Source: Paenibacillus sp. OVF10
GTDB taxonomy: Bacteria > Bacillota > Bacilli > Paenibacillales > Paenibacillaceae
Direction: 5' to 3'
Length of the DNA: 64,000 bases
NCBI GenBank assembly: GCA_022836915.1
Contig: CP094668.1
Span: forward strand, 7,068,001 to 7,132,000
Below are positions 8,290 to 18,215 of this stretch, piece after piece. The notes under the pieces were generated by a model. It saw nothing but the letters and a program-made list of their open reading frames with translations. It was not told the DNA's origin and made no database searches. Positions within the stretch are counted from its first letter, which is position 1. Each line of letters starts with the position of its first letter. Both the position numbers and the translations under genes were made by a program.

Positions 8290-10803
8290 TTATTTCACCA
8301 ATTGACCACGTGTAACGCCCAGTTGGTTTGTTGCTTTAAGTGTTTTCCAAACTTGTGTACCACTGATCTCGCCGCGCAGTGCACGGTTGTACAGATCAAT
8401 TACTTCGCGTACCTGCTCTGGTGTCTCTTCCAAGAACTCCACACGGTAACGGGATACACCCAGATCCATAAAGTTGGTCAGATACTCGGCACCTGACTGC
8501 TCCACTGCGTTGTATACCGTATTACGGCAGCCTTCATCCACACGCACCGGGTGGGACATGCCGATCCGGTCTTGCAGTGATGCACGCTGTTCCTCACAAG
8601 GACGGCCACAGTTCGTGAAGTCCGTTCCTTCACTCATGAACGTACAATACACACAGTGCTCCGTGTGGAACATCGGCAGATGCTGATGGATAACCACTTC
8701 GGTCTGACTTGTACGGGAGTGGCCCAGCAAATCAACCATTTGTTGAATGTTCAGGTCATAGGATGGGGTAATCCAGTCACATCCGGCTTCCAAGAACAAT
8801 TCTACTGCTTTGTGATTGGCGATGTTCAATGAGAAGTCGCCGATCAGTTCCGGGTGCTTCGCATCCGGGTTTTCCATCCGGTGGCGAAGGTAGAAGTACA
8901 GTGCGCCTGTATTACGCACCAATACCGCATCCGGCTTCAGACGCAGGATGTTATTATGATATCCGTTCTCCCCAGGCATGTGAATACGCGGTGTTGCCAG
9001 CGCGATCTTGCGACCAGCGGCATGTACAGCTTCCACGGCTGCTGGGAACTGCTTGATAAACTCGAAGTCGGCATAGATCATGCCGATCCCCGCTTCAATC
9101 GCTGCCTCCACTTGTGGCAGGCTGCGACAGAGCGCGGTCAACTCCGCTTGACCGCGAGCGACTGGCGATGCCGGTTTAACCGAATCGCCGTATACATCTA
9201 CCGCCCGTTTCACATATACGGGTGGTTTAGGACGTTCGCCCGCGAGTTGTTCTACTGCCTGACGGCGAATGTTATTCAACTCGCGCATCGGGATGATGAC
9301 GTCACCATGCAGGTTGACGTCCATTCCTTCCAACTGGAATACGGTGCCTCCCAGACGTCCGAACTGCTCTTCGAGCAATTCATGTGTCATTGGACGCTTC
9401 TGCGCGATGTCCAGTTCCATCTCGGAATCAATCCGGACGGTTGTGCCCTTCTGTACGTCTGTCCACCACGTGCTAAGCGGCTGCCCTGGGCTGCCGATAA
9501 CTTTTACTTTTACCGGGAATACGCGGTAAGGCTTCTCGGTCTCGAAGCTTTGACGCAGACGTTTGTCCAACGCAGGGTCATTCGTTTTCCAGACTTTGTC
9601 GCCAACTTTCACGCGGCGCAGATCCACGTCACTGCGGCCTGGCACAACGTCAACGATCCAGCCCTCTTCGGCTTCGCCTTCGAGTTTTACGCCTTTGCGA
9701 CGTACATCGTATACCCGTCCGCCTTCTTCCTTCTGAGTCGGGTCTCCAGCGTCAAATACAATCCCGTCTCCACGTTTCACAGGTGCATCCAGCTTCAGGA
9801 CCACACCATCACGCAACACTTGATCTACACGACCAAGATAGACACCACGGCTTTTCGGGAATGTTCCATCGACCAATTCTTTGTTGTTTGTACCGCTGAG
9901 GAAACCATGCGTGAATCCACGGGAGAAGCTTTGCTGCAATTCGCGAACTTCTTCCTTACTTGGCGGTGTGTTATCTCCATCAAAATAACGGTCAATCGCT
10001 TTACGATATTTGCTTACTACGTTTGCTACGTATTCTGGCGTTTTGAGACGTCCTTCAATTTTGAAAGAAGTTACTCCTGCTTCGATCAGTTCCGGCATCA
10101 GATCAATCGCTGCCAGATCCTTCGGAGACAACAGATAAGCTACATCACCCATCGGTTTGTGCACCCCATCCACCATCAGATCGTATGGAAGACGACAAGC
10201 TTGTGCGCACTCTCCACGGTTCGCGGAACGCCCTCCCCACATTTCGGAAGTCAAACATTGCCCCGAGTAGGATACACACAATGCACCGTGAACAAATACT
10301 TCCATTGGAAGCTTCGCCTGTTCCCCAATCTTCTGGATCTGCTTCAGGTTGTTCTCCCGTCCCAGAACGACACGTTCCATATCAAACGGCTTCGTAAACT
10401 CAACCGCTTCCGGTGACGTAATCGTCATCTGTGTTGAACCGTGAATCGGGAAATCCGGTGAGATCTCGCGAATCATCTTCACCAAACCCAAATCCTGAAC
10501 AATTACAGCGTCCACACCTGCATCGACACAAGCGTCAATCAGTTCTTTGGCATCCGTCAATTCATTTTCAAAAATCAATATATTAAAGGTCAGAAAACCT
10601 TTTACGCCATAACTGTGCAAAAACGCCATAATCTCCGGCAGCTCGTCCATGCGGAAATTGTTCGCCCGTGCCCGTGCATTAAACTTTTCGACTCCGAAGA
10701 AAATTGCATCTGCGCCATTGGCTACCGCCGAACGCATACAATCCCAGTCACCAGCCGGTGCCAGAAGTTCAACGTCTTCTCTTCGTATTGTTGCTGTTTT
10801 CAT
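8290..10803 (-). CDS. U32-family peptidase / RNA hydroxylation protein (RlhA/TrhP-like, with C-terminal DUF3656-type region)
   Basis: The ATG at 10803 is preferred over an in-frame ATG at 10818, because GGGGAGG lies six bases upstream of it and overlaps the other. The product is 837 aa. The U32 signature spans residues about 168-186 (EVFVHGALCVSYSGQCLTS), with Cys176 and Cys183 followed by Cys199 and Cys203, a likely Fe-S ligand set. A second U32-like half is found near the C terminus (CVYCTF, NCGRPCEEQ). Relatives were named collagenase-like proteases. Members studied in E. coli act in prephenate-dependent hydroxylation of tRNA or 23S rRNA, so an RNA-modification role is the better guess. 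Confidence 0.85.
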   Translation of the reverse strand: MKTATIRREDVELLAPAGDWDCMRSAVANGADAIFFGVEKFNARARANNFRMDELPEIMAFLHSYGVKGFLTFNILIFENELTDAKELIDACVDAGVDAVIVQDLGLVKMIREISPDFPIHGSTQMTITSPEAVEFTKPFDMERVVLGRENNLKQIQKIGEQAKLPMEVFVHGALCVSYSGQCLTSEMWGGRSANRGECAQACRLPYDLMVDGVHKPMGDVAYLLSPKDLAAIDLMPELIEAGVTSFKIEGRLKTPEYVANVVSKYRKAIDRYFDGDNTPPSKEEVRELQQSFSRGFTHGFLSGTNNKELVDGTFPKSRGVYLGRVDQVLRDGVVLKLDAPVKRGDGIVFDAGDPTQKEEGGRVYDVRRKGVKLEGEAEEGWIVDVVPGRSDVDLRRVKVGDKVWKTNDPALDKRLRQSFETEKPYRVFPVKVKVIGSPGQPLSTWWTDVQKGTTVRIDSEMELDIAQKRPMTHELLEEQFGRLGGTVFQLEGMDVNLHGDVIIPMRELNNIRRQAVEQLAGERPKPPVYVKRAVDVYGDSVKPASPVARGQAELTALCRSLPQVEAAIEAGIGMIYADFEFIKQFPAAVEAVHAAGRKIALATPRIHMPGENGYHNNILRLKPDAVLVRNTGALYFYLRHRMENPDAKHPELIGDFSLNIANHKAVELFLEAGCDWITPSYDLNIQQMVDLLGHSRTSQTEVVIHQHLPMFHTEHCVYCTFMSEGTDFTNCGRPCEEQRASLQDRIGMSHPVRVDEGCRNTVYNAVEQSGAEYLTNFMDLGVSRYRVEFLEETPEQVREVIDLYNRALRGEISGTQVWKTLKATNQLGVTRGQLVK

Positions 10804-11082
10804 GTAGATCCTCCCCATAACCGGCTATCCGCCGGATTTCATCCCTATATCCTTAAACGCCTGAACATCCTAAGCTTAAAACTGCACCTTATCGGGTACA
10901 CCTGCAATGTCACGGTATTACAATATCTATCTATTATGTCTGTATTGCCTGAACTCCAAGCTTACAGTCATTCATATTCATCAGATCAGTAGTCATAACT
11001 CCTGAACTAGTATAGTGTACCACTTCTGCACCGACTCTTCTACGTTTTCCTGAAAAAACCGTTTACCATTTTCATTTCCATT

Positions 11083-11132
11083 AAGATTTACACTAGACAC
11101 TTCGATTGCAGTACCAGTGTAAATATTTTAAT
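11083..11132. repeat. Possible remnant of the dispersed palindromic element
   Basis: The 374 bases between 10819 and 11192 hold no gene. Inside them, ATTTACACT and AGTGTAAAT form a small inverted repeat around CACTTCGATTGCAG, which resembles the outer ends of the full elements at 46698 and 55052. The core is missing, so this is at most a deletion derivative. Confidence 0.4.
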
Positions 11133-11147
11133 TTATCTTATACGGGA

Positions 11148-11183
11148 AACAAATAAGCCGGAAGGTCTCTGACCCTCCGGCTT
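11148..11183 (-). terminator. Terminator after the stalk-domain protein gene
   Basis: AAGCCGGAAGGTC / GACCCTCCGGCTT arms (11155-11167, 11171-11183), followed on the minus strand by ATTTGTTT. Confidence 0.75.
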
Positions 11184-11192
11184 GCATCACTA

Positions 11193-13088
11193 TTATTTAA
11201 TAAAAGTAAATGAGTTCACTGCTTTTTCCAAGGCTGCCTCCTGAACTTCTGTCTTGTTGGCATCATTCAGCCCACTTGTGATCGTATAGGTTGTTCCGTC
11301 CTTTTCAAACACGATCTGGCGACCCGCATATGGCACGCCTTTGTCCAGCTCATGATACGTGAAGGAAAATGCAGGCACACCCGCAAACGTCAGCTCCTCA
11401 CTGCCAAGCAACTTGAAGTTCTTACGGGTTTTGGTGGCTTCGGCATAAGCTTCTCTCAGTTGGCTGACCGTCATCTCGATCGACTTGTCTTCACTCGCCG
11501 CAATGGAGAATTCTCCGCCCGTGAAGGTGTACACCACAGGTGAATATTCGAATCGATCACTATACGGCGTCCAGTAACGCGGAATATCTACACTGTATTT
11601 ATAACGTTTGGACGTACGTGTAAGTGTCTTCGCTTTGTCTGTCAAATAAGGATCTTCATCCAGTTGACCAAAATTATCGGCAACCGTATCAAAATCAATC
11701 TCCACACTCTTCATGATTCGTTCAAACCACGCCCGATCTGCAATCTGCTCCTCAGGGAACGTATACTCTGCATAATACCGATACCCATTCTTCTGCAAAA
11801 GAACATCGAACTCGGTCTGCCAGCCCCCGCCAAAGTTATAACGGAATTCATTCACCTCGGCAGTTTCTCCCGAGATATCCATCGTATATGAACCAATTGG
11901 CTCGTAACTCTCTGGTGTAAATGTCTCGCGCATCCACTTATCCAGTTGGCCGCTCCAGTCTTTTACCGTTGTACCTGCTTTCGCCGAAGTGACACGCCAT
12001 TGCAGATACGCACCATCCTTGGCTTCATAGATCATCTGATTGTTATCCATCGACCAGCCGGCAGGTATCTTCAATTCAATACCATAGTCATCGTTCCATG
12101 CGGAGCGCATGCCGTTATCTACGGTGGACAGATCCTTGATCGTTCGATCCGATTCCGCATAGGTTGGCTGGAATGAATTGAGCAGCGCTGCACGTTTGCC
12201 CAGATCTTTATAATTCAGGGCTTCGTAATCTGCGAGGTACACATCATATTGACGACCTTCGCTCAGATACTGCCGCATCTCCCATAACATGCCGTCTACA
12301 TCTTTCACGATAATCCGTGCATAAGGCGTTTTGCCTTTCGACACCGCTTCACGATCCAGCACCGTATCTCCCGATTGTTTGGCCTCCTGGACAAGTTGCT
12401 GCAACAAATCATCCGCATCCAGAGCCACATCCTGATCGCTGACATACACTTCAAGATAATAACTGTTGTCCGCAGCGCCAAAAGTCATCATGCGCTCCTG
12501 CTCACCGGTCTGGAAAACCATAAGGTCTGCCGGGTAGTTAATGGACCAACCGTAAAAACTGTTGCCGATTCTGGTTTTGCCTTCATCCGGATGAATGCCA
12601 TCCTCGTCATCCACCGAATCATCCGTTTGCAACAGACGAATCACCATTTCTCCGGAGCTGGTTGGAGCTAGCGTCGCTCCGATACCGGCAGCAACCGGAC
12701 GAAGTGGAACCATAAGTACGCCATTCACCATTTTGGGAGCGGCACCCATCTCATGTTTTACACCATCCACCCAGGCAATTGAACTGCCAATCGTTAGAGT
12801 CACAGTGTGCGGGCCTTCCTTGATTTTGACAACATCATTTTTCTCCAGCCGGATTTCACTGCCAAATGCTTTCTTGAACACACCTACAGGCACCATCGTA
12901 ACACCCTTGAACTTGTAAGGTTTGGCTATGGCCTGCTTATCGCCGTTAATGTAGGCGCTCGTGCTCCCCGCTTTGACTCGTAGTTCACTTGTCGTCAGAT
13001 CAGATGCCCATACAGGTAATGCCGCGCCAATGGTCAGCATCCCGGTTAATACACCTGTGCTTAGCACACGTATCCATGACTTTTTCAT
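11193..13088 (-). CDS. Exported protein with copper amine oxidase N-like stalk domain and three PsbP/Mog1-like repeats
   Basis: The reading frame is open up to 13172, but that would overlap the upstream protease gene. MKKSWIRVL at 13088 begins a good signal peptide ending near VWASD, so about 631 aa is expected. Residues about 30-160 form a stalk domain (YINGDKQAIAKPYKFKGVTM, NGVLMVPLRPVAAGIGA). Three similar segments follow, each opening like Y-x-x-x-x-P-A/R-x-W: YGWSINYPADLMVF, YGIELKIPAGWSMD and YKYSVDIPRYWTPY. This is the look of tandem PsbP/Mog1-type domains. No catalytic residues can be named. It starts 43 bases after the HtrA-like gene and is probably cotranscribed with it. Confidence 0.75.
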   Translation of the reverse strand: MKKSWIRVLSTGVLTGMLTIGAALPVWASDLTTSELRVKAGSTSAYINGDKQAIAKPYKFKGVTMVPVGVFKKAFGSEIRLEKNDVVKIKEGPHTVTLTIGSSIAWVDGVKHEMGAAPKMVNGVLMVPLRPVAAGIGATLAPTSSGEMVIRLLQTDDSVDDEDGIHPDEGKTRIGNSFYGWSINYPADLMVFQTGEQERMMTFGAADNSYYLEVYVSDQDVALDADDLLQQLVQEAKQSGDTVLDREAVSKGKTPYARIIVKDVDGMLWEMRQYLSEGRQYDVYLADYEALNYKDLGKRAALLNSFQPTYAESDRTIKDLSTVDNGMRSAWNDDYGIELKIPAGWSMDNNQMIYEAKDGAYLQWRVTSAKAGTTVKDWSGQLDKWMRETFTPESYEPIGSYTMDISGETAEVNEFRYNFGGGWQTEFDVLLQKNGYRYYAEYTFPEEQIADRAWFERIMKSVEIDFDTVADNFGQLDEDPYLTDKAKTLTRTSKRYKYSVDIPRYWTPYSDRFEYSPVVYTFTGGEFSIAASEDKSIEMTVSQLREAYAEATKTRKNFKLLGSEELTFAGVPAFSFTYHELDKGVPYAGRQIVFEKDGTTYTITSGLNDANKTEVQEAALEKAVNSFTFIK

Positions 13089-13131
13089 TCCGTTCTTTCG
13101 TCCTCTCTCCATCCGGGCTGATCGCCGGGCT

Positions 13132-14300
13132 TTATTGTTCTTCATCTGCAAGGAACGCTTCATCTTCCTCATCTACGATGTCTGCGCGATCAGCAAGCAC
13201 CAACGTGCGGGTGACAATATCGCCATCCGTTTGCATCAACAGCTTTACCTTTTGTCCAGGCAGATACTTTTTGAGCAACTCATTGATATCCACTACTGAA
13301 GAGACACGTGTGCCCGCGACACTGTAAAGGACATCGCCCTCTTTGATTTTGGCTTTCTTGGCTTCAGGAGACAGTACGCCCGTAATTGTTAAGGGATCAT
13401 CTGTAGGCAGGCCCACAATCGCAGACCAGCTTTCTTCAAGTTGTAGCCCCAGACTTGCACGTTTTATTTTGCCATATTTAAAAAACTGATCGATGATATA
13501 TTGAACGGTATCCACTGGAATCGAAAATCCCAAACTTTCTACGCCGACCGCAGAAAATTTCATGGAATTGATACCAACCACTTCACCCTTCAGGTTGACC
13601 AGCGGTCCTCCGCTATTTCCAGGGTTAATGGCCGTGTCAGTTTGAATCAACCGGTAGGTCGCCTCAACACCACGATTCAAGCCGCTAATTACCCCTACGG
13701 TTGCCGAGTTGCGCAAAGAAAAGGAAATCGGCGTACCCAAGGCAATCACCGTTTCTCCAACAGTAGTTTGTGAAGCTTTGGCAAAGCTCGCCGGTTTGAG
13801 TGATTTGGTATTGATTTTGATTAGCGCCAGATCACTGAGTGCATCACTGTATGTTTTCGTAATTTTGTATGTATTGCCATCCGTCGTTACGACCACGGGG
13901 TTCGTTAATCCGTCGACCACATGAGCATTCGTTACAATCCATCCGTTCGACCGGATAATGACACCTGTACCATGTGCAAGATTATAACGATCGTCTGATG
14001 TTGCACCTTCCTGCATTTCGGTAGATTTCCCAATAATGCCTACGACCGAAGGAGATACCTTTTCGATCACTTTGGGAATGGCTTCACTTCCCTTGTACGT
14101 GTATGTTCCTGATTTGGCATCATATTGTCCACTTCCACCAACTGCCTTGAGCAGATCCTTGGTGTTCACATAGACTTGACCGTCTACCACTTTCGCTTGC
14201 ATCGCCGCTTTGGATTCAGCCGCGCCAGCCGTTGCCGCCACACTAATCGAGAGTACAGCAGCCATCAGTATGGCTATCCCCTTTTACCCAACACGCTCAT
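13132..14300 (-). CDS. HtrA/DegP-like trypsin-family serine protease with short stalk domain and PDZ domain
   Basis: Restored start ATG at 14298-14300, preceded by AGGTGAGAAT. The frame is lost at the adjacent C4/T4 run 14278-14285, and one added base joins MSVLGKKGIAIL to MAAVLSISVAATAGAA, a clear signal peptide. Product 389 aa. A short stalk-like segment (VVDGQVYVNTKDLLKAVGG) precedes the protease domain with the triad His (TNAHVVDG), Asp (SDLALIKI) and Ser (NPGNSGGPL). The last 100 residues form a PDZ domain. It acts outside the membrane, probably in quality control or processing. The stalk gene at 11193 is its operon partner. Confidence 0.88.
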
Positions 14301-14493
14301 ATTCTCACCTGACCCTCTCTATACATCCTTCTTGCGCGACTCGACATCGGATTCATCGCTGAATCTATTCTCTCTTTCTCTCATCTGCAATTCCGGTATC
14401 CCTCAATGTATCATACAGAATCTGGATATACAATTGTTTTAAGTCCTATTTTAGTAGAGAAGGTAGAATCTTATTCAGTCGCTCGATATAAAT

Positions 14494-14529
14494 GAAAAAA
14501 ACACCCTCCATGTCTCTCCGGAAAGTGTT
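14494..14529 (-). terminator. Terminator after the small membrane protein gene
   Basis: AACACTTTCC / GGAGGGTGTT on the minus strand (with G-T pairs), followed by seven T. Confidence 0.7.
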
Positions 14530-14571
14530 CGTCTGTACCTCTTTTGGCTTAAATTACATTTAACGGTATTC

Positions 14572-14784
14572 CTACTGAGCAAACCAACCTGTTATCATCG
14601 CATAGTCTGTCATCAGAAATACCAGTAGGCTGACTACTGCAAATCCGATCGCAAACAGATTTTTCTTCGGTGCCCGAAGAAGCCGAACAACTCCGATGAA
14701 AATCAGGATCGTAAATAAGATGACAAAAATATCAAATGCATTAAAATTCGATGTACTCGCCGTGGCAGCTTCTGCAAACAGCAT
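14572..14784 (-). CDS. Small two-helix membrane protein, DUF2759-like
   Basis: 70 aa with a strong ribosome site (AAGGAGG) upstream. Two hydrophobic segments, about residues 17-36 and 44-64, are joined by a basic loop (RLLRAPKKN). Size and layout resemble the DUF2759 family of Bacillales, which has no known function. I am confident that it is a real gene but less sure of the family. It has its own terminator. Confidence 0.65.
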   Translation of the reverse strand: MLFAEAATASTSNFNAFDIFVILFTILIFIGVVRLLRAPKKNLFAIGFAVVSLLVFLMTDYAMITGWFAQ

Positions 14785-15002
14785 GGATAGACAGACCTCC
14801 TTACCATAGTTGAACAGCTAACGCATACCCTAATATCTTCCTCTATGTTATCTGTACCCCGCTTGTAATGCAAGCCCTATCATCCATAAAAATGAAAAAA
14901 AGCCAATTTGGCCGAATATTCCTGTATTGCTCGTCATCATGCATATGTAAACACTTTCACGAAATAACTATAGTCCGAAGAAAAACGGTGCATAATTCAA
15001 AA
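14785..15002. other. Intergenic stretch without recognised feature
   Basis: AT-rich spacer between the small membrane protein and the uvrA terminator. It must hold the promoter of the 14572-14784 gene, but I see no convincing -35/-10 pair, no RNA gene and no repeat copy. Confidence 0.4.
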
Positions 15003-15080
15003 TTAAAAAGCCCTTCTTCTCGGAAGCAGAGCACATCAGATCGTAATCCAACGTCTCAACCTTTTCGAAAAGAAGGGCCA
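15003..15080 (-). terminator. Long-loop terminator after uvrA
   Basis: GCCCTTCTTCTCG (15010-15022) and CGAAAAGAAGGGC (15066-15078) pair over 12-13 bases, with TTTTTAATTTT following on the minus strand. The loop is unusually long (about 43 bases). Confidence 0.65.
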
Positions 15081-15121
15081 ATAATGCCACTTCATAGGAT
15101 ATAACTAATGGTTAGCTGACC

Positions 15122-17980
15122 TTAGTCCACCAATTGCAGTGCCTTGCTCCGCTCGGTATCCCGCTCCAGAACCGGCTTCAAGTACTTGCCTGTGTAGGAA
15201 GCTTCCACTTTGATGATATCCTCAGGGGTTCCGGTTGCAACAATGGTTCCTCCACCACTACCGCCTTCCGGCCCCAGATCAACAACATAGTCTGCTGTTT
15301 TGATAACATCCAAGTTATGCTCAATCACCAACACCGATTCCCCGGAATCAACCAGACGGTGCAATACGTTCAGCAAACGGTCGATATCATCGACATGCAA
15401 ACCGGTAGTCGGTTCATCGAGGATGTAGATGGTTTTCCCTGTACTGCGGCGATACAGCTCGGAAGCAAGCTTCACCCGCTGGGCTTCACCACCAGACAAT
15501 GTAGTTGCAGGTTGTCCCAGATTGATATAACCCAGGCCCACATCCATCAGCGTCTGCATTTTGCGATGGATCTTCGGAATGTTCTCGAAGAATTGGGTTG
15601 CATCTTCAACCGTCATTTCCAGCACATCGGAAATATTTCTGTTTTTATATTTCACTTCAAGCGTTTCCCGGTTGTATCGTTTGCCTTTGCAGACTTCACA
15701 AGGAACATAAACGTCCGGCAAGAAGTGCATCTCGATTTTGATAATACCGTCTCCACGGCAGGCTTCACAACGTCCACCTTTGATATTAAAGCTGAACCGG
15801 CCTTTCTTGTATCCACGTACTTTGGCTTCATTCGTCTGAGCAAAAAGATCCCGGATATCATCAAAGACACCGGTATACGTAGCCGGGTTGGAACGTGGTG
15901 TCCGCCCGATTGGTGATTGGTCAATATCGATAACTTTATCGATATGCTCCAAACCACGAATTTCTTTATGTTGACCCGGACGTACCCGAGCACGGTTCAG
16001 ATCACGAGCCAGCGTTTTGTAGAGGATCTCATTAATCAATGTGGATTTACCTGATCCGGACACGCCCGTTACCGCAGTAAATACACCCACTGGAATCTTC
16101 ACGTTCAGATTCTTCAGGTTATTTTCTTTGGCTCCACGTACTTCCAACCAACGGTCTCCCACACTTCTACGTTCTGTACGAATCGGAATGAACTTGCGTC
16201 CACTCAGATATTGACCGGTTAAGGAGTTCTCATCGTTCATGATCTCTTCCGGTGTACCCTGTGACATAATGGTACCTCCGTGGATACCTGCACCTGGGCC
16301 AATATCAATAATATAGTCGGCAGCCATCATCGTATCTTCATCATGTTCAACCACGATCAAGGTGTTACCAATGTCTCGCATATGCGCAAGTGTTGAGATC
16401 AGACGGTCATTATCCCGTTGATGCAGACCGATACTTGGCTCATCGAGAATATACAGTACACCCATCAGGCTGGAACCGATCTGTGTAGCCAGTCTGATCC
16501 GTTGAGCTTCCCCACCAGACAATGTTCCGGCAGCACGACTCAGTGTAAGGTAATCCAGACCAACATTCACCAGGAATCCGAGACGGCTGTTGATTTCTTT
16601 CAAAATCAGTTTGGCAATCGTCTGCTCCTTCTCCGTCAATTCCAATGTATCGAAGAATCGGCCAGCTTCACCAATGGACAAACTAGTCACATAGGCCATG
16701 TTGTGATCATTAATCGTAACCGCAAGACTTTCGCGTTTCAGACGCTGACCTTTACATGTACCACAAGGTTTCGCACTCATGTAACCCTCAATAAATTCAC
16801 GGATACCTTCAGATGCTGTATCACGATAACGACGCTCCAAGTTATTCACGATACCTTCAAAGGTAACCAGTGCTTCCTTCCGTTGTCCAAAATCATTCTC
16901 ATAGCGGAAACGGATTTTCTCCGTACCTGTACCCTGCAACAACTTGTTCATCTGCTCAGCTGGCAGATCTTCGACAGGTACATTTTGGGGAATGTTGAAG
17001 TGCTCACATACTGACTTCAGGAACTGCGGATAATAGGTGGACGTTCCACCTGTCCAAGCATCAAAAGCACCATCTTCTATCGTCTTGCTGCGATCCGGTA
17101 CGAGCAGATCAGGGTCAACAATCATTTTGACACCTAACCCATCACAATCCGGGCAAGCACCGAACGGACTGTTAAATGAGAACATCCGTGGTGCAAGCTC
17201 TTCAATACTGAATCCACACACCGGGCAGGCAAAGTTGGAACTGAATCGCAGCTCTTCTTCACCCATAATGTCCACCAGGAGTTGTCCACCGGACAAATTA
17301 AGTGCTGTTTCAATAGAGTCGGCCAGACGCGCCTGTACATCATCTTTAACAACGATCCGGTCAACAACGACTTCAATCGTATGCTTTTTATTTTTCTCCA
17401 ATTGAATATCTTCTGACAGGTCACGCAGTTCCCCGTTCACCCGCACACGGACAAAGCCCTGCTTGGACACATCAGCAAATACACTTTTATGCTCGCCCTT
17501 ACGGCCCGAGATAATGGGTGCCAAAATCTGCAACCGGGTACGCTCTGGGTATTGCATAATACGGTCAACCATTTGTTCTACCGTTTGGGAGCTGATCTCT
17601 ACGCCGTGGTCTGGACAATGTGGATGGCCCACACGTGCAAATAACAAACGCAGATAATCATAAATTTCGGTCACGGTTCCTACTGTGGAACGTGGGTTAC
17701 GACTTGTTGTTTTCTGATCTATTGAAATGGCAGGAGATAATCCTTCAATGGAATCCACATCCGGTTTCTCCATCTGTCCCAGAAACTGTCGTGCGTAAGC
17801 TGACAATGATTCGACATAACGTCGCTGTCCTTCGGCATATATGGTGTCAAAAGCCAGCGAGGACTTGCCTGAGCCACTCAGGCCGGTCAATACCACAAAG
17901 CGGTCACGTGGGATGGTAATGTCGATATTTTTCAGGTTATGCGCTCGTGCGCCTTTAATGACAATGTTATCGCTCGCCAA
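15122..17980 (-). CDS. uvrA: Excinuclease ABC subunit A
   Basis: 952 aa, full length. Damage-recognition ATPase of nucleotide excision repair, which loads UvrB. It has two ABC ATPase halves with Walker A motifs GLSGSGKSS (N half) and GVSGSGKST (C half), and two signature motifs containing LSGGEAQR. Zinc-finger cysteines are visible as CPVCGFS...CPDCDG and CEACRGDG...CEVCKGKR. It is downstream of uvrB on the same strand, but here the pair is separated by a hairpin-rich spacer of about 880 bases. Confidence 0.97.
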   Translation of the reverse strand: MASDNIVIKGARAHNLKNIDITIPRDRFVVLTGLSGSGKSSLAFDTIYAEGQRRYVESLSAYARQFLGQMEKPDVDSIEGLSPAISIDQKTTSRNPRSTVGTVTEIYDYLRLLFARVGHPHCPDHGVEISSQTVEQMVDRIMQYPERTRLQILAPIISGRKGEHKSVFADVSKQGFVRVRVNGELRDLSEDIQLEKNKKHTIEVVVDRIVVKDDVQARLADSIETALNLSGGQLLVDIMGEEELRFSSNFACPVCGFSIEELAPRMFSFNSPFGACPDCDGLGVKMIVDPDLLVPDRSKTIEDGAFDAWTGGTSTYYPQFLKSVCEHFNIPQNVPVEDLPAEQMNKLLQGTGTEKIRFRYENDFGQRKEALVTFEGIVNNLERRYRDTASEGIREFIEGYMSAKPCGTCKGQRLKRESLAVTINDHNMAYVTSLSIGEAGRFFDTLELTEKEQTIAKLILKEINSRLGFLVNVGLDYLTLSRAAGTLSGGEAQRIRLATQIGSSLMGVLYILDEPSIGLHQRDNDRLISTLAHMRDIGNTLIVVEHDEDTMMAADYIIDIGPGAGIHGGTIMSQGTPEEIMNDENSLTGQYLSGRKFIPIRTERRSVGDRWLEVRGAKENNLKNLNVKIPVGVFTAVTGVSGSGKSTLINEILYKTLARDLNRARVRPGQHKEIRGLEHIDKVIDIDQSPIGRTPRSNPATYTGVFDDIRDLFAQTNEAKVRGYKKGRFSFNIKGGRCEACRGDGIIKIEMHFLPDVYVPCEVCKGKRYNRETLEVKYKNRNISDVLEMTVEDATQFFENIPKIHRKMQTLMDVGLGYINLGQPATTLSGGEAQRVKLASELYRRSTGKTIYILDEPTTGLHVDDIDRLLNVLHRLVDSGESVLVIEHNLDVIKTADYVVDLGPEGGSGGGTIVATGTPEDIIKVEASYTGKYLKPVLERDTERSKALQLVD

Positions 17981-18042
17981 TAGTATTCATCCTCTCAAAT
18001 TTACTAATCCAACCTTTTAAAGGCTTTTCGATCCCTCCCAAA

Positions 18043-18197
18043 CCCTCCCTTCCAAGGGAGGGCCCCAGAGGGCGCAGCCCTCTGGACACCCGAAACAAGC
18101 GGTGCAACGGTGAGGGGTCGGGTCTTGCTATGTGAAGGGTTGTCGTGTGCCCGCGGCTCCGTATAAAGTTCCGGCTCATTGCCGGAACCTTATACGG
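18043..18197. repeat. Cluster of three palindromes between uvrB and uvrA
   Basis: Three separate hairpins: CCCTCCCTT/AAGGGAGGG (18043-18062), CCAGAGGG/CCCTCTGG (18065-18085), and a long one with 17-base arms and one mismatch (18159-18175 against 18181-18197, loop TCATT). The single mismatch of the last becomes a G-T pair in a minus-strand transcript. None is followed by a T run, so they are not ordinary terminators. The block looks like non-coding intergenic repeat DNA. Confidence 0.75.
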
Positions 18198-18215
18198 CCG
18201 CTCTACTGCGAGAGT

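Noticed and set aside
8854..10416. Plus-strand open frame of 520 codons
   Set aside because: It is antisense to the U32-family gene, has an unnatural amino-acid mix and no ribosome site, and arises from codon bias of the real gene.
13089..13172. N-terminal extension of the stalk-domain protein
   Set aside because: It would overlap the upstream protease gene by about 40 bases and would bury the signal peptide behind 28 basic residues.
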